A DNA stretch of 64,000 nt from Bacillota bacterium (GCA_023393115.1 JAEWMS010000076.1:1-64000); one strand, 5' to 3'; counted from the stretch's first letter, positions 24,482-34,282 are shown. Notes: generated by a model from the letters alone, not told the origin. Numbers and translations: made by a program.

Positions 24482-25780
24482 ATGAAACAATATATACCTA
24501 TTGAAAGCGTTTTTGCCAGAGAAATTATTGATTCCAGAGGAAATCCGACTGTTGAGGTTGAAGTTATTGCGGAAGGCGGCTATATAGGACGAGCATCTGT
24601 TCCATCCGGAGCATCTACCGGTGCCTTTGAAGCAATTGAATTAAGGGATGGCAACAGTGAAAGATATATGGGTAAAGGCGTTGAAACCGCCGTTGAAAAT
24701 GTAAACAATGTCATTGCCCCTGAAGTAGAAGGAATGAATGTATTGGATCAGGTTGCCATAGATAAGATGATGATAGAACTTGACGGCACCCCAAACAAGG
24801 AAAGACTTGGTGCAAATGCAATTCTTGGAGTTTCCCTTGCAGTTGCCAAGGCTGCCGCAGAATCATTAGGCTTAGGTTTGTACCAGTACATCGGAGGAGT
24901 TAATGCCAAAACTCTGCCGGTGCCTATGATGAATATAATAAATGGCGGAAAACATGCAGACAACAGTGTTAATATACAGGAGTTTATGATAATGCCTGTG
25001 GGCGCTGAAAGCTTCAAGGAAGCGCTGAGAATGTGTGCGGAAGTTTTCCACAACCTTAAGAAGGTTTTGCAAAGTAAGGGTTTGAGCACTGCTGTAGGTG
25101 ATGAGGGTGGCTTTGCACCAAATCTTGAAACAGATGAACAGGCCATACAGGTTATTCTCGAAGCTGTGGTTAAAGCGGGCTACAAGCCGGGAGATGACTT
25201 CAGAATAGCTATAGATGCGGCAGCTACAGAGATGTACCAGGAGGATGGAACCTATTTCTTCTGGAAGACAAACATAAGAAAGACCAAAGAAGAAATGGTA
25301 CAATATTGGTCAGACCTTTGTGACAAGTATCCTATTATTTCTCTTGAAGACGGAGTTTCAGAGGAGGACTGGGAAGGCTGGAAAATGCTTACCGACAAAC
25401 TCGGCAAGAGAATTCAGCTTGTAGGAGACGACTTGTTTGTTACAAATACCAGAAGACTTGAAAAGGGTATAAAGATGGGAGTTGCCAACTCAATTCTCAT
25501 AAAGGTAAACCAAATCGGTACATTGACTGAAACTCTGGATGCAATACAGATGGCAAACAGAGCAGGTTATACTGCTGTTACCTCACACAGATCAGGTGAG
25601 ACTGAGGATGCTACAATCGCTGATATAGCTGTTGCAACAAACTCCGGTCAGATCAAAACTGGTGCTCCTTCAAGAACAGACAGAGTGGCAAAATACAATC
25701 AGCTCTTAAGAATTGAAGAGGAGCTGGATGAAGTGGCTGAATATCCGGGTATCAAAGCCTGGTTTAACCTATCAAAATAA
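24482..25780 (+). CDS. eno: Enolase
   Basis: A 432-residue phosphopyruvate hydratase forming phosphoenolpyruvate from 2-phosphoglycerate. Family hallmarks are all present: AREIIDSRGNPTVEVEV, PSGASTGAFEA, NIINGGKHADNSV, VGDEGGFAPNLE, LEDGVSEEDW, VGDDLFVTN, and TSHRSGETEDATIADIAV near the C-terminus. Ribosome site AAGGGAG lies 8 bp before ATG. It is separated from gpmI by regulators and surface genes, so the lower-glycolysis genes are clustered but not one operon. A terminator follows. Confidence 0.97.
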   Translation: MKQYIPIESVFAREIIDSRGNPTVEVEVIAEGGYIGRASVPSGASTGAFEAIELRDGNSERYMGKGVETAVENVNNVIAPEVEGMNVLDQVAIDKMMIELDGTPNKERLGANAILGVSLAVAKAAAESLGLGLYQYIGGVNAKTLPVPMMNIINGGKHADNSVNIQEFMIMPVGAESFKEALRMCAEVFHNLKKVLQSKGLSTAVGDEGGFAPNLETDEQAIQVILEAVVKAGYKPGDDFRIAIDAAATEMYQEDGTYFFWKTNIRKTKEEMVQYWSDLCDKYPIISLEDGVSEEDWEGWKMLTDKLGKRIQLVGDDLFVTNTRRLEKGIKMGVANSILIKVNQIGTLTETLDAIQMANRAGYTAVTSHRSGETEDATIADIAVATNSGQIKTGAPSRTDRVAKYNQLLRIEEELDEVAEYPGIKAWFNLSK

Positions 25781-25792
25781 TTAAAAAACATA

Positions 25793-25822
25793 AAAAAACA
25801 AGTCTTAAGACTTGTTTTTTTA
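25793..25822 (+). terminator. Terminator after eno
   Basis: AAAACAAGTCTT/AAGACTTGTTTTTTT, a perfect stem with a long T-run. Confidence 0.88.
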
Positions 25823-25883
25823 TGTTGCTTTTTACATTGGGATATGCTAGAATGTTACTTGTCTATTTTAGGAGGTGTTATAA

Positions 25884-26132
25884 TTGTTAATTGCAAAATG
25901 GATTGTTAATATACTTCATATTATATTTGCTATTTCGATAATTGTTATTGTATTACTTCAGTCTGGAAAGCAAGCTGGTTTGTCAGGTTCTATAGCAGGT
26001 GGAGCTGAAACCTTCTTTGGAAAGAACAAGGGTCGTACTATTGATGCAATGTTGGGCAAATATACTGCATTTGCTGCTATCGCATTCCTTGTAACTTCAG
26101 TTGCTCTTTTCTTGTTAATAAAGGTAGTATAA
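25884..26132 (+). CDS. secG: Preprotein translocase subunit SecG
   Basis: An 82-residue inner-membrane protein with two transmembrane helices around the conserved loop LLQSGKQAGLSGSIAGGAE and FFGKNKGRT. SecG is the non-essential SecYEG subunit that helps SecA-driven export. It starts with TTG, chosen because AGGAGG lies 8 bp upstream and no ATG fits. It often neighbours rnr and eno in Firmicutes, as here. Confidence 0.93.
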   Translation: MLIAKWIVNILHIIFAISIIVIVLLQSGKQAGLSGSIAGGAETFFGKNKGRTIDAMLGKYTAFAAIAFLVTSVALFLLIKVV

Positions 26133-26150
26133 CTCAGAAATTCGAAATGC

Positions 26151-26185
26151 AAGCCCAGGCGAAATAATGCACTGGGCTTTTTGTT
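26151..26185 (+). terminator. Terminator after secG
   Basis: AAGCCCAG ... CTGGGCTT followed by TTTGTTAT. Confidence 0.75.
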
Positions 26186-26273
26186 ATATAGCTGTTTATC
26201 GCAAATTCGATTAAAATGAATACTTTATTCAGTACCGAAATTAAACTTCAATTGATTAAGGAGGTAATTTAAT

Positions 26274-26792
26274 TTGAATAGGGACCGGGCACTTGAAGAA
26301 TTAAAACTTCGACTTAACAATAAAAATGTACTTTTTAGGTCGTTAATAGTTGAAACCGTAATGGAAGATCTCGCAAGGCATTACAATGCTGATGCACAAA
26401 TATGGGGTCTGACGGGATTACTCCATGATATTGATTACGAGAAGACTGTGAACCAACCTCAGCTTCACGGCATTACCGGAGCAGAAATAATTGAGAATCT
26501 TGGCTTTGATGAAGCTATAGTATACTCTGTCAGAGCTCATAATGATGCCAATGGTATACCAAGAAAACGAAAAATGGATAAAGCTCTTTATCTGGCCGAT
26601 TACACAGTGAAATATATAATTGATACATATGCAGATGAAAAATTAAAGCTCCCTGAGATTCAGGCTGAGAAGGTATGGGAAAGTCTTACTGACAGAGCAG
26701 AGTTCCTTGATAAACTGGATGAGTTGGGTTTAAACGATCAGGAATTTATTTATTTGGTTTTAAATGCCTCAAATAGGGTAGTTGAAATATAA
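26274..26792 (+). CDS. HD-domain metal-dependent hydrolase
   Basis: A 172-residue HDIG/HD-type phosphohydrolase. The metal-binding HD pair is in LTGLLHDIDYEKT, preceded by a conserved His in DLARHYNAD, with a second His in VRAHNDANG. TTG start with AAGGAGG 9 bp before it. Monocistronic between terminators. The substrate (nucleotide or other phosphate) is not deducible. Confidence 0.85.
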   Translation: MNRDRALEELKLRLNNKNVLFRSLIVETVMEDLARHYNADAQIWGLTGLLHDIDYEKTVNQPQLHGITGAEIIENLGFDEAIVYSVRAHNDANGIPRKRKMDKALYLADYTVKYIIDTYADEKLKLPEIQAEKVWESLTDRAEFLDKLDELGLNDQEFIYLVLNASNRVVEI

Positions 26793-26807
26793 TAGCGAAA
26801 AATGAGG

Positions 26808-26836
26808 AAGGTTACTATATTGTAACCTTTTTTTTG
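26808..26836 (+). terminator. Terminator after the HD gene
   Basis: AAGGTTAC/GTAACCTT stem followed by TTTTTTTTG. Confidence 0.8.
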
Positions 26837-26923
26837 TTATTTTGTTACCATTTACAAACTATGAACAACTAAAATATCAATATAGTTGACGGGGCCAGGA
26901 TCAGTAATCCTTTTAAGATACGA

Positions 26924-26987
26924 AAAGCCACTAGTGTCTTTTCATTACCATTTGTGGATGCTATTATGGCTCATGGAGGTTAAAATG
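26924..26987 (+). promoter_or_regulatory. Shared leader motif, divergent copy at deacetylase gene
   Basis: AAAGCCACTAGTGTC at 26924-26938 matches the block AAAGCCACTA.AGTGTC found before ruvX and in the AraC-type leader. After a longer insert, GGCTCATGGAGGTTAAAATG matches the hydB and ruvX Shine-Dalgarno region. It is less regular than the other copies. Confidence 0.4.
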
Positions 26988-27917
26988 AAAAAAACCATAC
27001 AGGCTACAGTTGCCATATTGATTATTTTGCTTGTTTGTGTGGGTTATACAAGCAGTAATACAGCTGCTGAAAATCCTTCAATACAGGGTACGAGAAATAT
27101 AATTAATGAAGTAGATGGAGTCCAAGTGATACTAAAAAATGCAGAAGAAACTGTCTTGGAAAATCTCAAAGTAAATGAAAATACTCTTGAGAAAGAAAAC
27201 GATGACTTGGAAAAGCGAATAAGCACCGAAACAGAGATTACATATGAACCCACTTTTAATAGAGAGCTCGATACAGGTAAACCAATGGTGGCCCTGACCT
27301 TTGATGATGGACCTCATCCTAAATATACGGTAGAAATACTGGAATCCTTGAAGGAGAATAACGCCGTAGCAACCTTCTTTGTACTCGGAAACAGAGCTGA
27401 GGTATACAAAAGTACCATAAACAGTATTATTGAAGGTGGTAATGAAATCGGAAACCATACATATGACCATAAGGAACTGACAAAGCTCAACAGTAAGGAA
27501 ATAGAAAGCGAAATAACCAGAACAGCTAAAATATTGGAAAGCATAACAGGAATGACTCCGCTGGTTACTCGCCCTGCCTATGGAAGTATAAACGATAATG
27601 TAAAATTATATGCCGGTTCACCTTTAGTTTTATGGTCAATTGATACAATGGACTGGAAGAGCAGGAATAAGAACAAAATAGTTAATATAACACTTAAAAA
27701 CGTTAAAGACGGAGACATAATATTAATGCACGACATATATAAGTCAACTGCAGAAGCAGCTAAGGTAATTATCAAGGAACTTAAAGCTAAAGGATATCAA
27801 ATGGTTACCATAAGTGAACTTTACCGGGCTAGAGAAGTTACCCTTCAAAATGGACATGCTTACTATAAATGTAGCTCCAAAATCAGTATAAAAAGCAATA
27901 TAAAAAATGACAAATAA
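26985..27917 (+). CDS. Polysaccharide deacetylase (NodB/CE4 domain), membrane-anchored
   Basis: A 310-residue enzyme. An N-terminal hydrophobic anchor or signal (TVAILIILLVCVGY) and a charged helical linker lead to the NodB domain from residue about 95: TFDDGPHPKYT (catalytic base and metal Asp), GNHTYDHKEL (metal His), RPAYGSIND, SIDTMDWKS and ILMHDIY. It removes acetyl groups from peptidoglycan or another N-acetylated glycan outside the cell. The ATG at 26985 is chosen because GGAGG lies 6 bp upstream; the 33 codons before it start with TTG and lack a site. Confidence 0.9.
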   Translation: MKKTIQATVAILIILLVCVGYTSSNTAAENPSIQGTRNIINEVDGVQVILKNAEETVLENLKVNENTLEKENDDLEKRISTETEITYEPTFNRELDTGKPMVALTFDDGPHPKYTVEILESLKENNAVATFFVLGNRAEVYKSTINSIIEGGNEIGNHTYDHKELTKLNSKEIESEITRTAKILESITGMTPLVTRPAYGSINDNVKLYAGSPLVLWSIDTMDWKSRNKNKIVNITLKNVKDGDIILMHDIYKSTAEAAKVIIKELKAKGYQMVTISELYRAREVTLQNGHAYYKCSSKISIKSNIKNDK

Positions 27918-27918
27918 A

Positions 27919-27995
27919 AGAGGCTTTTGCAAAACAATATTGATTAACGTACGTTATATAAGAAAGTTACTCTAACTGTTTTGTGTCCGACACAT
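27919..27995 (+). repeat. Interspersed repeat, copy 1 (partner 44947-45097)
   Basis: Shares AACAATAT.GATTAA, GTTATA..AAGAAAGTTACT and CTCTAACTGTTTTGTGTCCG with 44947-45097. The outer end AGGCTTTTGCAAAACAATAT resembles terminal sequences of several IS families, so this is probably a MITE-like or decayed element. Confidence 0.65.
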
Positions 27996-28091
27996 TTATA
28001 TGAGCTGTTCGGGAGTAGAATGGCACGGGTGCTATCTAACTACATAAATCCTATAGTTATGCGAACCCTCTTTTTTGCTATTTTCTTTCTA

Positions 28092-28119
28092 TTGGAAGAA
28101 TGTATATATAAGGTATAAT
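28092..28119 (+). promoter_or_regulatory. Predicted promoter of the two-component operon
   Basis: TTGGAA, 16-bp spacer, TATAAT, 34 bp before the response-regulator start. Confidence 0.5.
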
Positions 28120-28152
28120 AAAAGTGATAGTGTTAAAAGAGGAGAAGTATCC

Positions 28153-28848
28153 ATGCAAAATAAAGTTTTGATTATTGAGGATGAAGAGAGCATTAGAGGC
28201 TTTCTAAGAATAAATTTCAGAAAGAGTGAATTCATTGTTATAGAAGCGGGTACCGGCGAGGACGGTATTATTAAAGCCAGACAGGAAACTCCTGATGTGG
28301 TATTACTGGATGTAATGCTGCCCGGTATAGATGGATTCCAAGTTTGTGAAATACTGAGAAAAGAGTTCCCGCAAATGGGGATAATCATGCTTACTGCAAG
28401 AGGTCAGGATATTGACAGGATAAAAGGCCTAGAATACGGTGCTGACGATTATGTACTCAAACCGTTTAATACCACCGAAGTTATATTGCGGGCAAAATCA
28501 CTGCTAAGACGTCTTGGGGGCAGGAGAGCTACTGAAAGGGAGGAGACGGTAAGCTGCGGAGATTTCAGACTTGATGTTTATTCTCAGCGGGTTTTCAAAA
28601 ATGATGAGGAAGTAATGCTCACTCCCAAGGAATACCTTCTGCTAAAGCTCTTTCTTGAAAACCGGGACAAGGCTTTTACAAGAGATGAGCTGCTGGATAA
28701 GATATGGGGTTATGATTTTATTGGGGATACTAAAGTAGTTGATGTAAATATCAGAAGACTGAGAAGTAAAATCGGAGACGAGAAATCCCCATCAAAGTAT
28801 ATTGAAACAGTTTGGGGGACCGGTTATAGATGGAGAAAGGAACGGTAG
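28153..28848 (+). CDS. OmpR-family response regulator
   Basis: A 231-residue two-component regulator. The receiver domain (residues 1-120) has the acidic pocket IIEDEE, phospho-acceptor D53 in LLDVMLPGIDGF, T in MLTARG, and K in VLKPFN. The C-terminal winged helix (about 130-231) has LTPKEYLLLKLFLEN and VDVNIRRLRSKIGD. The start at 28153 has GAGGAGA 8 bp upstream; an earlier in-frame start lacks one. It is followed at once by its sensor kinase. Confidence 0.95.
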   Translation: MQNKVLIIEDEESIRGFLRINFRKSEFIVIEAGTGEDGIIKARQETPDVVLLDVMLPGIDGFQVCEILRKEFPQMGIIMLTARGQDIDRIKGLEYGADDYVLKPFNTTEVILRAKSLLRRLGGRRATEREETVSCGDFRLDVYSQRVFKNDEEVMLTPKEYLLLKLFLENRDKAFTRDELLDKIWGYDFIGDTKVVDVNIRRLRSKIGDEKSPSKYIETVWGTGYRWRKER

Positions 28849-28849
28849 T

Positions 28850-30292
28850 ATGACTTCCTCACAAAGGGAAAAACCTGCTCGAAAAAGTATTAGAACCAGA
28901 TTGGTCAGAAATTTTATTATCATAATTTTGATAAGTGTTCTGGCTTTTGAAGGCATGCTGGTGTATTTTACCAGGTTCTATTTTTATGGTAATGTTGAAA
29001 GTATATTAACAAATCAGATACGGACAGCCTCCGACTTCTATACACAGTACTTTTCAAATGTTTCATTAGAGGTGAATATAATTGACAATGCAGATGTGTT
29101 CTGGAGACAGACCAAGGCTCAGGTTCAGATAATTCAAAAGGATGGTGAGGTTCTTCTTGACTCCGAAGGCCTTGGAACTTATGGGAAAGTTGAGACTGCT
29201 GATGTCAAAACGGCCTACAAGGGAGAAAAGGGTGTCTGGACAGGCTATATACACAACGTTGGAAAAAAAGAACATGTTATGGCTGTAGCTTATCCACTGA
29301 CAGCCGACGGTGAACAGGTGGGTGTACTCAGATTTATTACCTCACTGTCGCAAATTGACAAGTTAATATTCAATATATCCGGGATATTTATTGGTATAGG
29401 TGTAGTTGTAGTACTTGTGGCCATAATTATCAGCCTGATTCTGGCACAAAGTATAGTACGCCCGCTGGTGGACATAACAGCAGCTGCAGGCATGATGGCA
29501 AAAGGTAATCTTGATATAAGAATAAAAAAGAAAAGGCACGATGAAATTGGAGTTTTATCAGATACACTGAATTATATGGTAACCGAGGTACAGAATAGGG
29601 AAAGAATAAAGAATGACTTTATATCAACGGTTTCACATGAACTCAGAACTCCTTTAACCTCAATTAAGGGCTGGGCGAATACAATAATTGATGATGAATT
29701 TAGTGACAGGGAAATAATCGAGGATGGTCTGAACATAATTGTCAAAGAAAGTGACAGACTGGCCAATATGGTTGAGGAACTCCTGGACTTTTCGAGGTTT
29801 GTATCTGGTAAGGTTGAACTTAACAAACAAAGAACTGATATTTCGGATTTAATTGATTTCATCGAAAAACACATGAAGGGCAGGGCGAAAAAGGAAAATA
29901 TTAATTTTTATGTAAGCTGTGAAGACATACCCGAAGCTGAACTTGACAGGGATAAGATTAAGCAGGTTTTGCTGAACCTATTGGGTAATTCCTTCAAATT
30001 CACACCTCCCGGAGGCTCTGTGTCCCTTAGGGCATATTTTGAGGAAGGGAATACAGTATTTAAGGTTGAGGATGATGGCTGCGGAATAAGCAGAGATGAA
30101 CTTCCTTTTGTAAAAGAGAAATTCTATAAGGGGAAAAATAGTAATTCCCAAACAGGACTGGGTCTTTCCATATGCGATGAGATAGTAAGGCTACACAATG
30201 GTGAGCTTACAATAGAAAGTGAACCTGGAAGAGGAACAGTAGTAACCGTGAAAATACCTTGTGAGGAAAAGGAGTTATATGATTCTAAATAG
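28850..30292 (+). CDS. Membrane sensor histidine kinase
   Basis: A 480-residue kinase cognate to the preceding regulator (1-bp gap). Two transmembrane helices (about 17-45 and 176-205) flank an extracellular sensor domain. HAMP follows (AQSIVRPLVDI), then HisKA with phospho-His H263 in STVSHELRTPL, and HATPase_c with LLNLLGNSFKFTPPGG, DDGCGIS and TGLGLSICDEIV. The start at 28850 is preferred to an in-frame TTG at 28802 inside the regulator gene. It overlaps the lipoprotein gene by 14 bp. The signal sensed is unknown. Confidence 0.95.
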   Translation: MTSSQREKPARKSIRTRLVRNFIIIILISVLAFEGMLVYFTRFYFYGNVESILTNQIRTASDFYTQYFSNVSLEVNIIDNADVFWRQTKAQVQIIQKDGEVLLDSEGLGTYGKVETADVKTAYKGEKGVWTGYIHNVGKKEHVMAVAYPLTADGEQVGVLRFITSLSQIDKLIFNISGIFIGIGVVVVLVAIIISLILAQSIVRPLVDITAAAGMMAKGNLDIRIKKKRHDEIGVLSDTLNYMVTEVQNRERIKNDFISTVSHELRTPLTSIKGWANTIIDDEFSDREIIEDGLNIIVKESDRLANMVEELLDFSRFVSGKVELNKQRTDISDLIDFIEKHMKGRAKKENINFYVSCEDIPEAELDRDKIKQVLLNLLGNSFKFTPPGGSVSLRAYFEEGNTVFKVEDDGCGISRDELPFVKEKFYKGKNSNSQTGLGLSICDEIVRLHNGELTIESEPGRGTVVTVKIPCEEKELYDSK

Positions 30293-31754
30293 TAGAATAC
30301 CAATTAGAATATTTTCGCTTATTCTTATTTTTACGCTCTGTTTTTCCACTGCGGGGTGTAAAAGTATAGATTTTGATATAGAAGATTCCATTAATCCGCC
30401 CGAGTATGACAATATGGCCATTCATGGGAGCTGGAAAATAGAAAGGTTTGTTTCAACCTTACTTGAGGCTAAAGCCGGTGAAATCGATACTGAAAACATA
30501 AAAAACAAATATTTGGATAAATGGGCCATATTTGATGACGAAGTCTCTGCGGTGGCATCTGAGACCTGTGTTAACCCGCAATACAAAATTATCAGAACCT
30601 CAGCCGATTCACTAATACAAAACAAGTATAGAATAGATGGCAGTGAATTGGGGCTTGGGAAACAGGATGTGTCGATGGTTAGTGTATATGCAGATGATCA
30701 GCTTTTCTATGAAGTTATAGTAACTGATAGTAAAAAAGCATATATCTATATTGACAATGGGTTTCTTGTATTAAGCAAAACCTCTGAAAGTGTTGATATT
30801 GCACATAAAGAAAAGAGTCTTCAAAATGCCGGCTCAAATGTTGGCAGTGGACAATATGAAGAAGATCCTCTGCTTAGATCGGGAATATTACTTGGTATCC
30901 GCACTGCAGACAATACATATAGAACCGTATGGATTTATTCAAAAAACAGAGAAATAAATGCTGTCAATGATGCAAAGCAGCTTTTGGTTCCTAGGGCAAA
31001 GGGATTCTGGAGGGTGGGAACCGTCAGAGAAAATAATATATATGCTATATATGCCGAACCCTTTGGAGAAGAAAATAGTACCAGCAAGGATATTGTGGAA
31101 ATACTTAATGGTAATTCCCTAAGAGTTAATTCTGACACAAAAATTCAATTCCTAGGAAATGATTATATTGGTACAGAGAGTAATGGAGAATTTAAAGTGT
31201 ATCCTGTTGACACACTAAAAAACGGAGAGCCTGTATCATTGTCGCTGATCAGCAGTCAAATTACAGGTAATGCAATCGAAAAGTCTGCTGCTGATTTTAT
31301 TAGCTCTCTGAAAGGTGAAGCTTCCCAAAAGCTAATGAGCAAAACTGATGAAAAAAACTTTACTCTCATTAGGCGTAACGGACACTGGATAATGAGGAGC
31401 AGACTCCATTATAAACAACCTTACGAAAAGAAATCTCAGGATTTCGACCTAAAGCTCATGGTTCCAGCTGAACTGATATGTTATGATGAAATGGATATTC
31501 CGTGGAATGATATAAAGAAAAAACTCCCATGGACTTCTGATGCCTTTATGTCGCCGAACAGGGATATAGTAGTACTTGCAGATAAAAGTAGTCTTAGTAT
31601 TTACACAATAAGAAATCGCACTGAAATTGACAAACAGTTGCTTAAGCTTCAGCTCTCAAAGGGAGAAACCATAGTTATGGCCGAATGGTCTATAGGCAGA
31701 TTTGCAGATTTATGGGATAATTTTGTTAACAAGATGGGTAAAATGAATTATTGA
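30279..31754 (+). CDS. Lipoprotein co-transcribed with the two-component system
   Basis: A 491-residue protein with a type II signal: MILNSRIPIRIFSLILIF, then lipobox FSTAGC, so lipid-anchored outside the membrane. The rest is beta-rich and of no family I recognise. It overlaps the kinase gene by 14 bp and has AAGGAG 5 bp before its ATG, so translation is coupled. It may modulate the kinase sensor domain; this is inferred from position only. Confidence 0.8.
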   Translation: MILNSRIPIRIFSLILIFTLCFSTAGCKSIDFDIEDSINPPEYDNMAIHGSWKIERFVSTLLEAKAGEIDTENIKNKYLDKWAIFDDEVSAVASETCVNPQYKIIRTSADSLIQNKYRIDGSELGLGKQDVSMVSVYADDQLFYEVIVTDSKKAYIYIDNGFLVLSKTSESVDIAHKEKSLQNAGSNVGSGQYEEDPLLRSGILLGIRTADNTYRTVWIYSKNREINAVNDAKQLLVPRAKGFWRVGTVRENNIYAIYAEPFGEENSTSKDIVEILNGNSLRVNSDTKIQFLGNDYIGTESNGEFKVYPVDTLKNGEPVSLSLISSQITGNAIEKSAADFISSLKGEASQKLMSKTDEKNFTLIRRNGHWIMRSRLHYKQPYEKKSQDFDLKLMVPAELICYDEMDIPWNDIKKKLPWTSDAFMSPNRDIVVLADKSSLSIYTIRNRTEIDKQLLKLQLSKGETIVMAEWSIGRFADLWDNFVNKMGKMNY

Positions 31755-31804
31755 TCAAATAGGATGGAATAATATATTCAATAATAACTGAAAGGTTGAA
31801 GGTC

Positions 31805-34201
31805 ATGACAGAATTGGATGAAAGAAAAGAACGAATAGTCGCTTTTATGCGAGAGTCGGCATATAAACCTCTGCTTTTTAAAGAGCTTGCCATGGTGCTT
31901 GATGTTCCTGCCAGTGATATGGAGGTCTTTAGTCAGGTTCTAACGGAGCTTGAAGAGGAAGGAAGAATATTTAAAACACATGCCAACAGGTATGGAGTTC
32001 CTTCAAGACTAAATCTTGTTGCCGGAAGGATACAGGGGCACGAAAGAGGTTATGGCTTTCTTATTCCTGATGACGAAATGCTTGAGGACGTTTTTATTCC
32101 GGCTGATGGCCTGAACGGAGCAATGCATGGAGATAAAGCCGTCGCCAGGGTTAACAGGAAAAGTAGTTCCGACAGAAGAATGGAAGGAGAAATAGTCCGA
32201 ATTCTTAAAAGAGCCAACACTACTCTTGTAGGAACCTTTGAAAAAAGCCTCAGCTTTGGATTTGTAGTACCTGATAACAAAAGAATATCAGGGGATATAT
32301 TTATCTCAAAGGGTGAATTCAACGGAGCAAAAAAGGGACAAAAGGTTGTCGTTGAAATATTGAAGTACCCCGAAGCAAGGAGAAATGCAGAAGGTCGTGT
32401 TATTGAAATAATAGGTGATGTAAATCAGCCTGGAACCGACATACTGTCTATTATTAAGTCCTACAATCTAGAAGAGGAGTTTCCAGCAGATGTATTGAAC
32501 CAGGCAGAGAATGTCAGCGATACCGTTACTGCGGATATGAACAAGGGCAGGCGGGATCTGAGAGGTCTCAGAATGGTTACTATTGACGGGGAGGACGCAA
32601 AGGACCTCGACGATGCTGTTTCTGTAGAGTTACTTCCAAATGGAAATTACAGACTTGGAGTTCATATAGCTGACGTAACAAACTATGTAACCGAAAATTC
32701 GCCGTTGGACATGGAGGCTTTGAACAGGGGCACAAGCGTATATCTGGTTGACAGGGTCATACCCATGCTGCCAAGGAAGTTGTCAAATGGCATATGCAGT
32801 TTGAATCCCCAGGTAGACAGGTTGAGCTTCACTGTAATTATGGACATAGACAAAAACGGTAAAGTCTATAATCATGAGATATTTGAAAGTGTAATAAATA
32901 TTGACGAAAGAATGACCTACACAAATGTCTATAAGATTCTTGCAGAAAAAAATGAAGAGCTTATTGAAAGGTACAAGCACGTCGTACCGGATTTTCATAT
33001 AATGCATGAGCTCGCCCTGCTTCTTAGAAAGAAGAGGTTTCAGAGAGGCGCAATAGATTTTGACTTTGATGAGGCTAAGGTAGTTCTTGATGAAAAAGGT
33101 AAACCGATAGAAGTAAAGAGATATGAAATAACCATAGCAAACCAGATAATTGAGGAATTTATGCTTGCATGTAATGAAACAGTGGCAGAGCATTTTTTCT
33201 GGACCAATACACCCTTTGTTTATAGAATTCATGAAGACCCAGATGAGGAAAAAATTACTGCTTTAAACGAGTTTATTTATAATTTGGGGTACAGTATAAA
33301 GGGCATTAACAAAATCCACCCAAGAGCACTGCAGGACCTTCTGGAAAAGGTTAAGGGCACCCAGCACGAGAGAATAATTAGTACCGTTATGCTGAGATCT
33401 CTTCAGAAGGCAAAATACAGCAGTGAAAGTGTTGGGCATTTCGGACTTGCTGCCAAGTACTACTGTCATTTCACTTCACCTATCAGAAGATATCCTGATT
33501 TGATAATACACAGAATAATGAAGATGTATCTGAAGGGTGAAATGACAGAGCAAAAGATAGCTCAGCTGGAAGGGAAACTTCCCGAAATAGCAAAGCAGTG
33601 TTCAGAACGTGAAAGAGCAGCTGATGAGGCTGAAAGAGAAAGTGAAGACCTGAAAAAGGTTGAATATATGAAAGCCCATGAAGGTGAAGTGTTCAGGGGT
33701 ATTATTGCCAACGTAACCTCCTTCGGGATGTTTATTGAACTGGACAATACCATAGAGGGTCTTGTAAGAATGAGCAGCATGGAGGATGATTACTACAACT
33801 ATGATGAGAGGCGGTTTTCCCTTGTGGGAGAACGGACACGCAAGGTGTACAGAATAGGGGATACTGTCAGAGTTATACTGGCAAAGGCCGACCTTTCCAC
33901 AAGAAAAATAGAATTTGTACTTGTGGATGACTACGAAGAGGAAGATGAAGATGATCTTCGATACTTTGATGAAGCAGCCGAGGATGATTTAATTTTTTCC
34001 AAGTCAAACAAGTCCAAGTCCGGTAAGGCTAAAGGAGCGGCCACAGGTAAAAGCAGAGGGCCGACCGGTAAGGGTAGAGCCCCAGGTGTCGGGTCCAGAG
34101 CTGAGAAAAAGACCACCGATAAAAAGCCGGGTAAAAAGGGAAAAGTCATGGACAAAAAAGTATACGATAAAATCCATGGAAAAGGAAAGAGGAAGAAGTG
34201 A
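31805..34201 (+). CDS. rnr: Ribonuclease R
   Basis: A 798-residue 3'-5' exoribonuclease. Order: N-terminal winged helix, two cold-shock domains (GRIQGHERGYGFLIPDD and FEKSLSFGFVVPDN), RNB catalytic domain with TIDGEDAKDLDDAVS and HYCHFTSPIRRYPDL-type motif (YYCHFTSPIRRYPD), an S1 domain (GIIANVTSFGMFIEL), and a long Lys/Gly-rich basic tail from about 740. It degrades structured RNA and supports trans-translation quality control; smpB is not in the window. The ATG at 31805 has AAAGG 9 bp upstream and is favoured over a TTG three codons earlier. Confidence 0.95.
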   Translation: MTELDERKERIVAFMRESAYKPLLFKELAMVLDVPASDMEVFSQVLTELEEEGRIFKTHANRYGVPSRLNLVAGRIQGHERGYGFLIPDDEMLEDVFIPADGLNGAMHGDKAVARVNRKSSSDRRMEGEIVRILKRANTTLVGTFEKSLSFGFVVPDNKRISGDIFISKGEFNGAKKGQKVVVEILKYPEARRNAEGRVIEIIGDVNQPGTDILSIIKSYNLEEEFPADVLNQAENVSDTVTADMNKGRRDLRGLRMVTIDGEDAKDLDDAVSVELLPNGNYRLGVHIADVTNYVTENSPLDMEALNRGTSVYLVDRVIPMLPRKLSNGICSLNPQVDRLSFTVIMDIDKNGKVYNHEIFESVINIDERMTYTNVYKILAEKNEELIERYKHVVPDFHIMHELALLLRKKRFQRGAIDFDFDEAKVVLDEKGKPIEVKRYEITIANQIIEEFMLACNETVAEHFFWTNTPFVYRIHEDPDEEKITALNEFIYNLGYSIKGINKIHPRALQDLLEKVKGTQHERIISTVMLRSLQKAKYSSESVGHFGLAAKYYCHFTSPIRRYPDLIIHRIMKMYLKGEMTEQKIAQLEGKLPEIAKQCSERERAADEAERESEDLKKVEYMKAHEGEVFRGIIANVTSFGMFIELDNTIEGLVRMSSMEDDYYNYDERRFSLVGERTRKVYRIGDTVRVILAKADLSTRKIEFVLVDDYEEEDEDDLRYFDEAAEDDLIFSKSNKSKSGKAKGAATGKSRGPTGKGRAPGVGSRAEKKTTDKKPGKKGKVMDKKVYDKIHGKGKRKK

Positions 34202-34202
34202 C

Positions 34203-34282
34203 GAGTGAAAGGTGATGAGTGAAGAGTTATGGTAAGCTTGCTTACGCAAGCTACCATTCACTATTCCTTATTCCTTATTCAC
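34203..34282. repeat. Interspersed GTGAAGAGTT/ATTCACTATTC repeat with hairpin
   Basis: GTGAAGAGTTATGG, a hairpin AAGCTTGC-TTA-CGCAAGCT, then CCATTCACTATTCC. Related sequence occurs inverted at about 56753-56815, and the GTGAATGGTGAATAG part recurs at 44920-44941. It looks like a genome-wide short interspersed repeat. Confidence 0.6.

Noticed and set aside
26886..26984. N-terminal extension of the polysaccharide deacetylase from a TTG at 26886
   Set aside because: No ribosome site there; GGAGG with ideal spacing selects ATG 26985, followed directly by a signal-type sequence.
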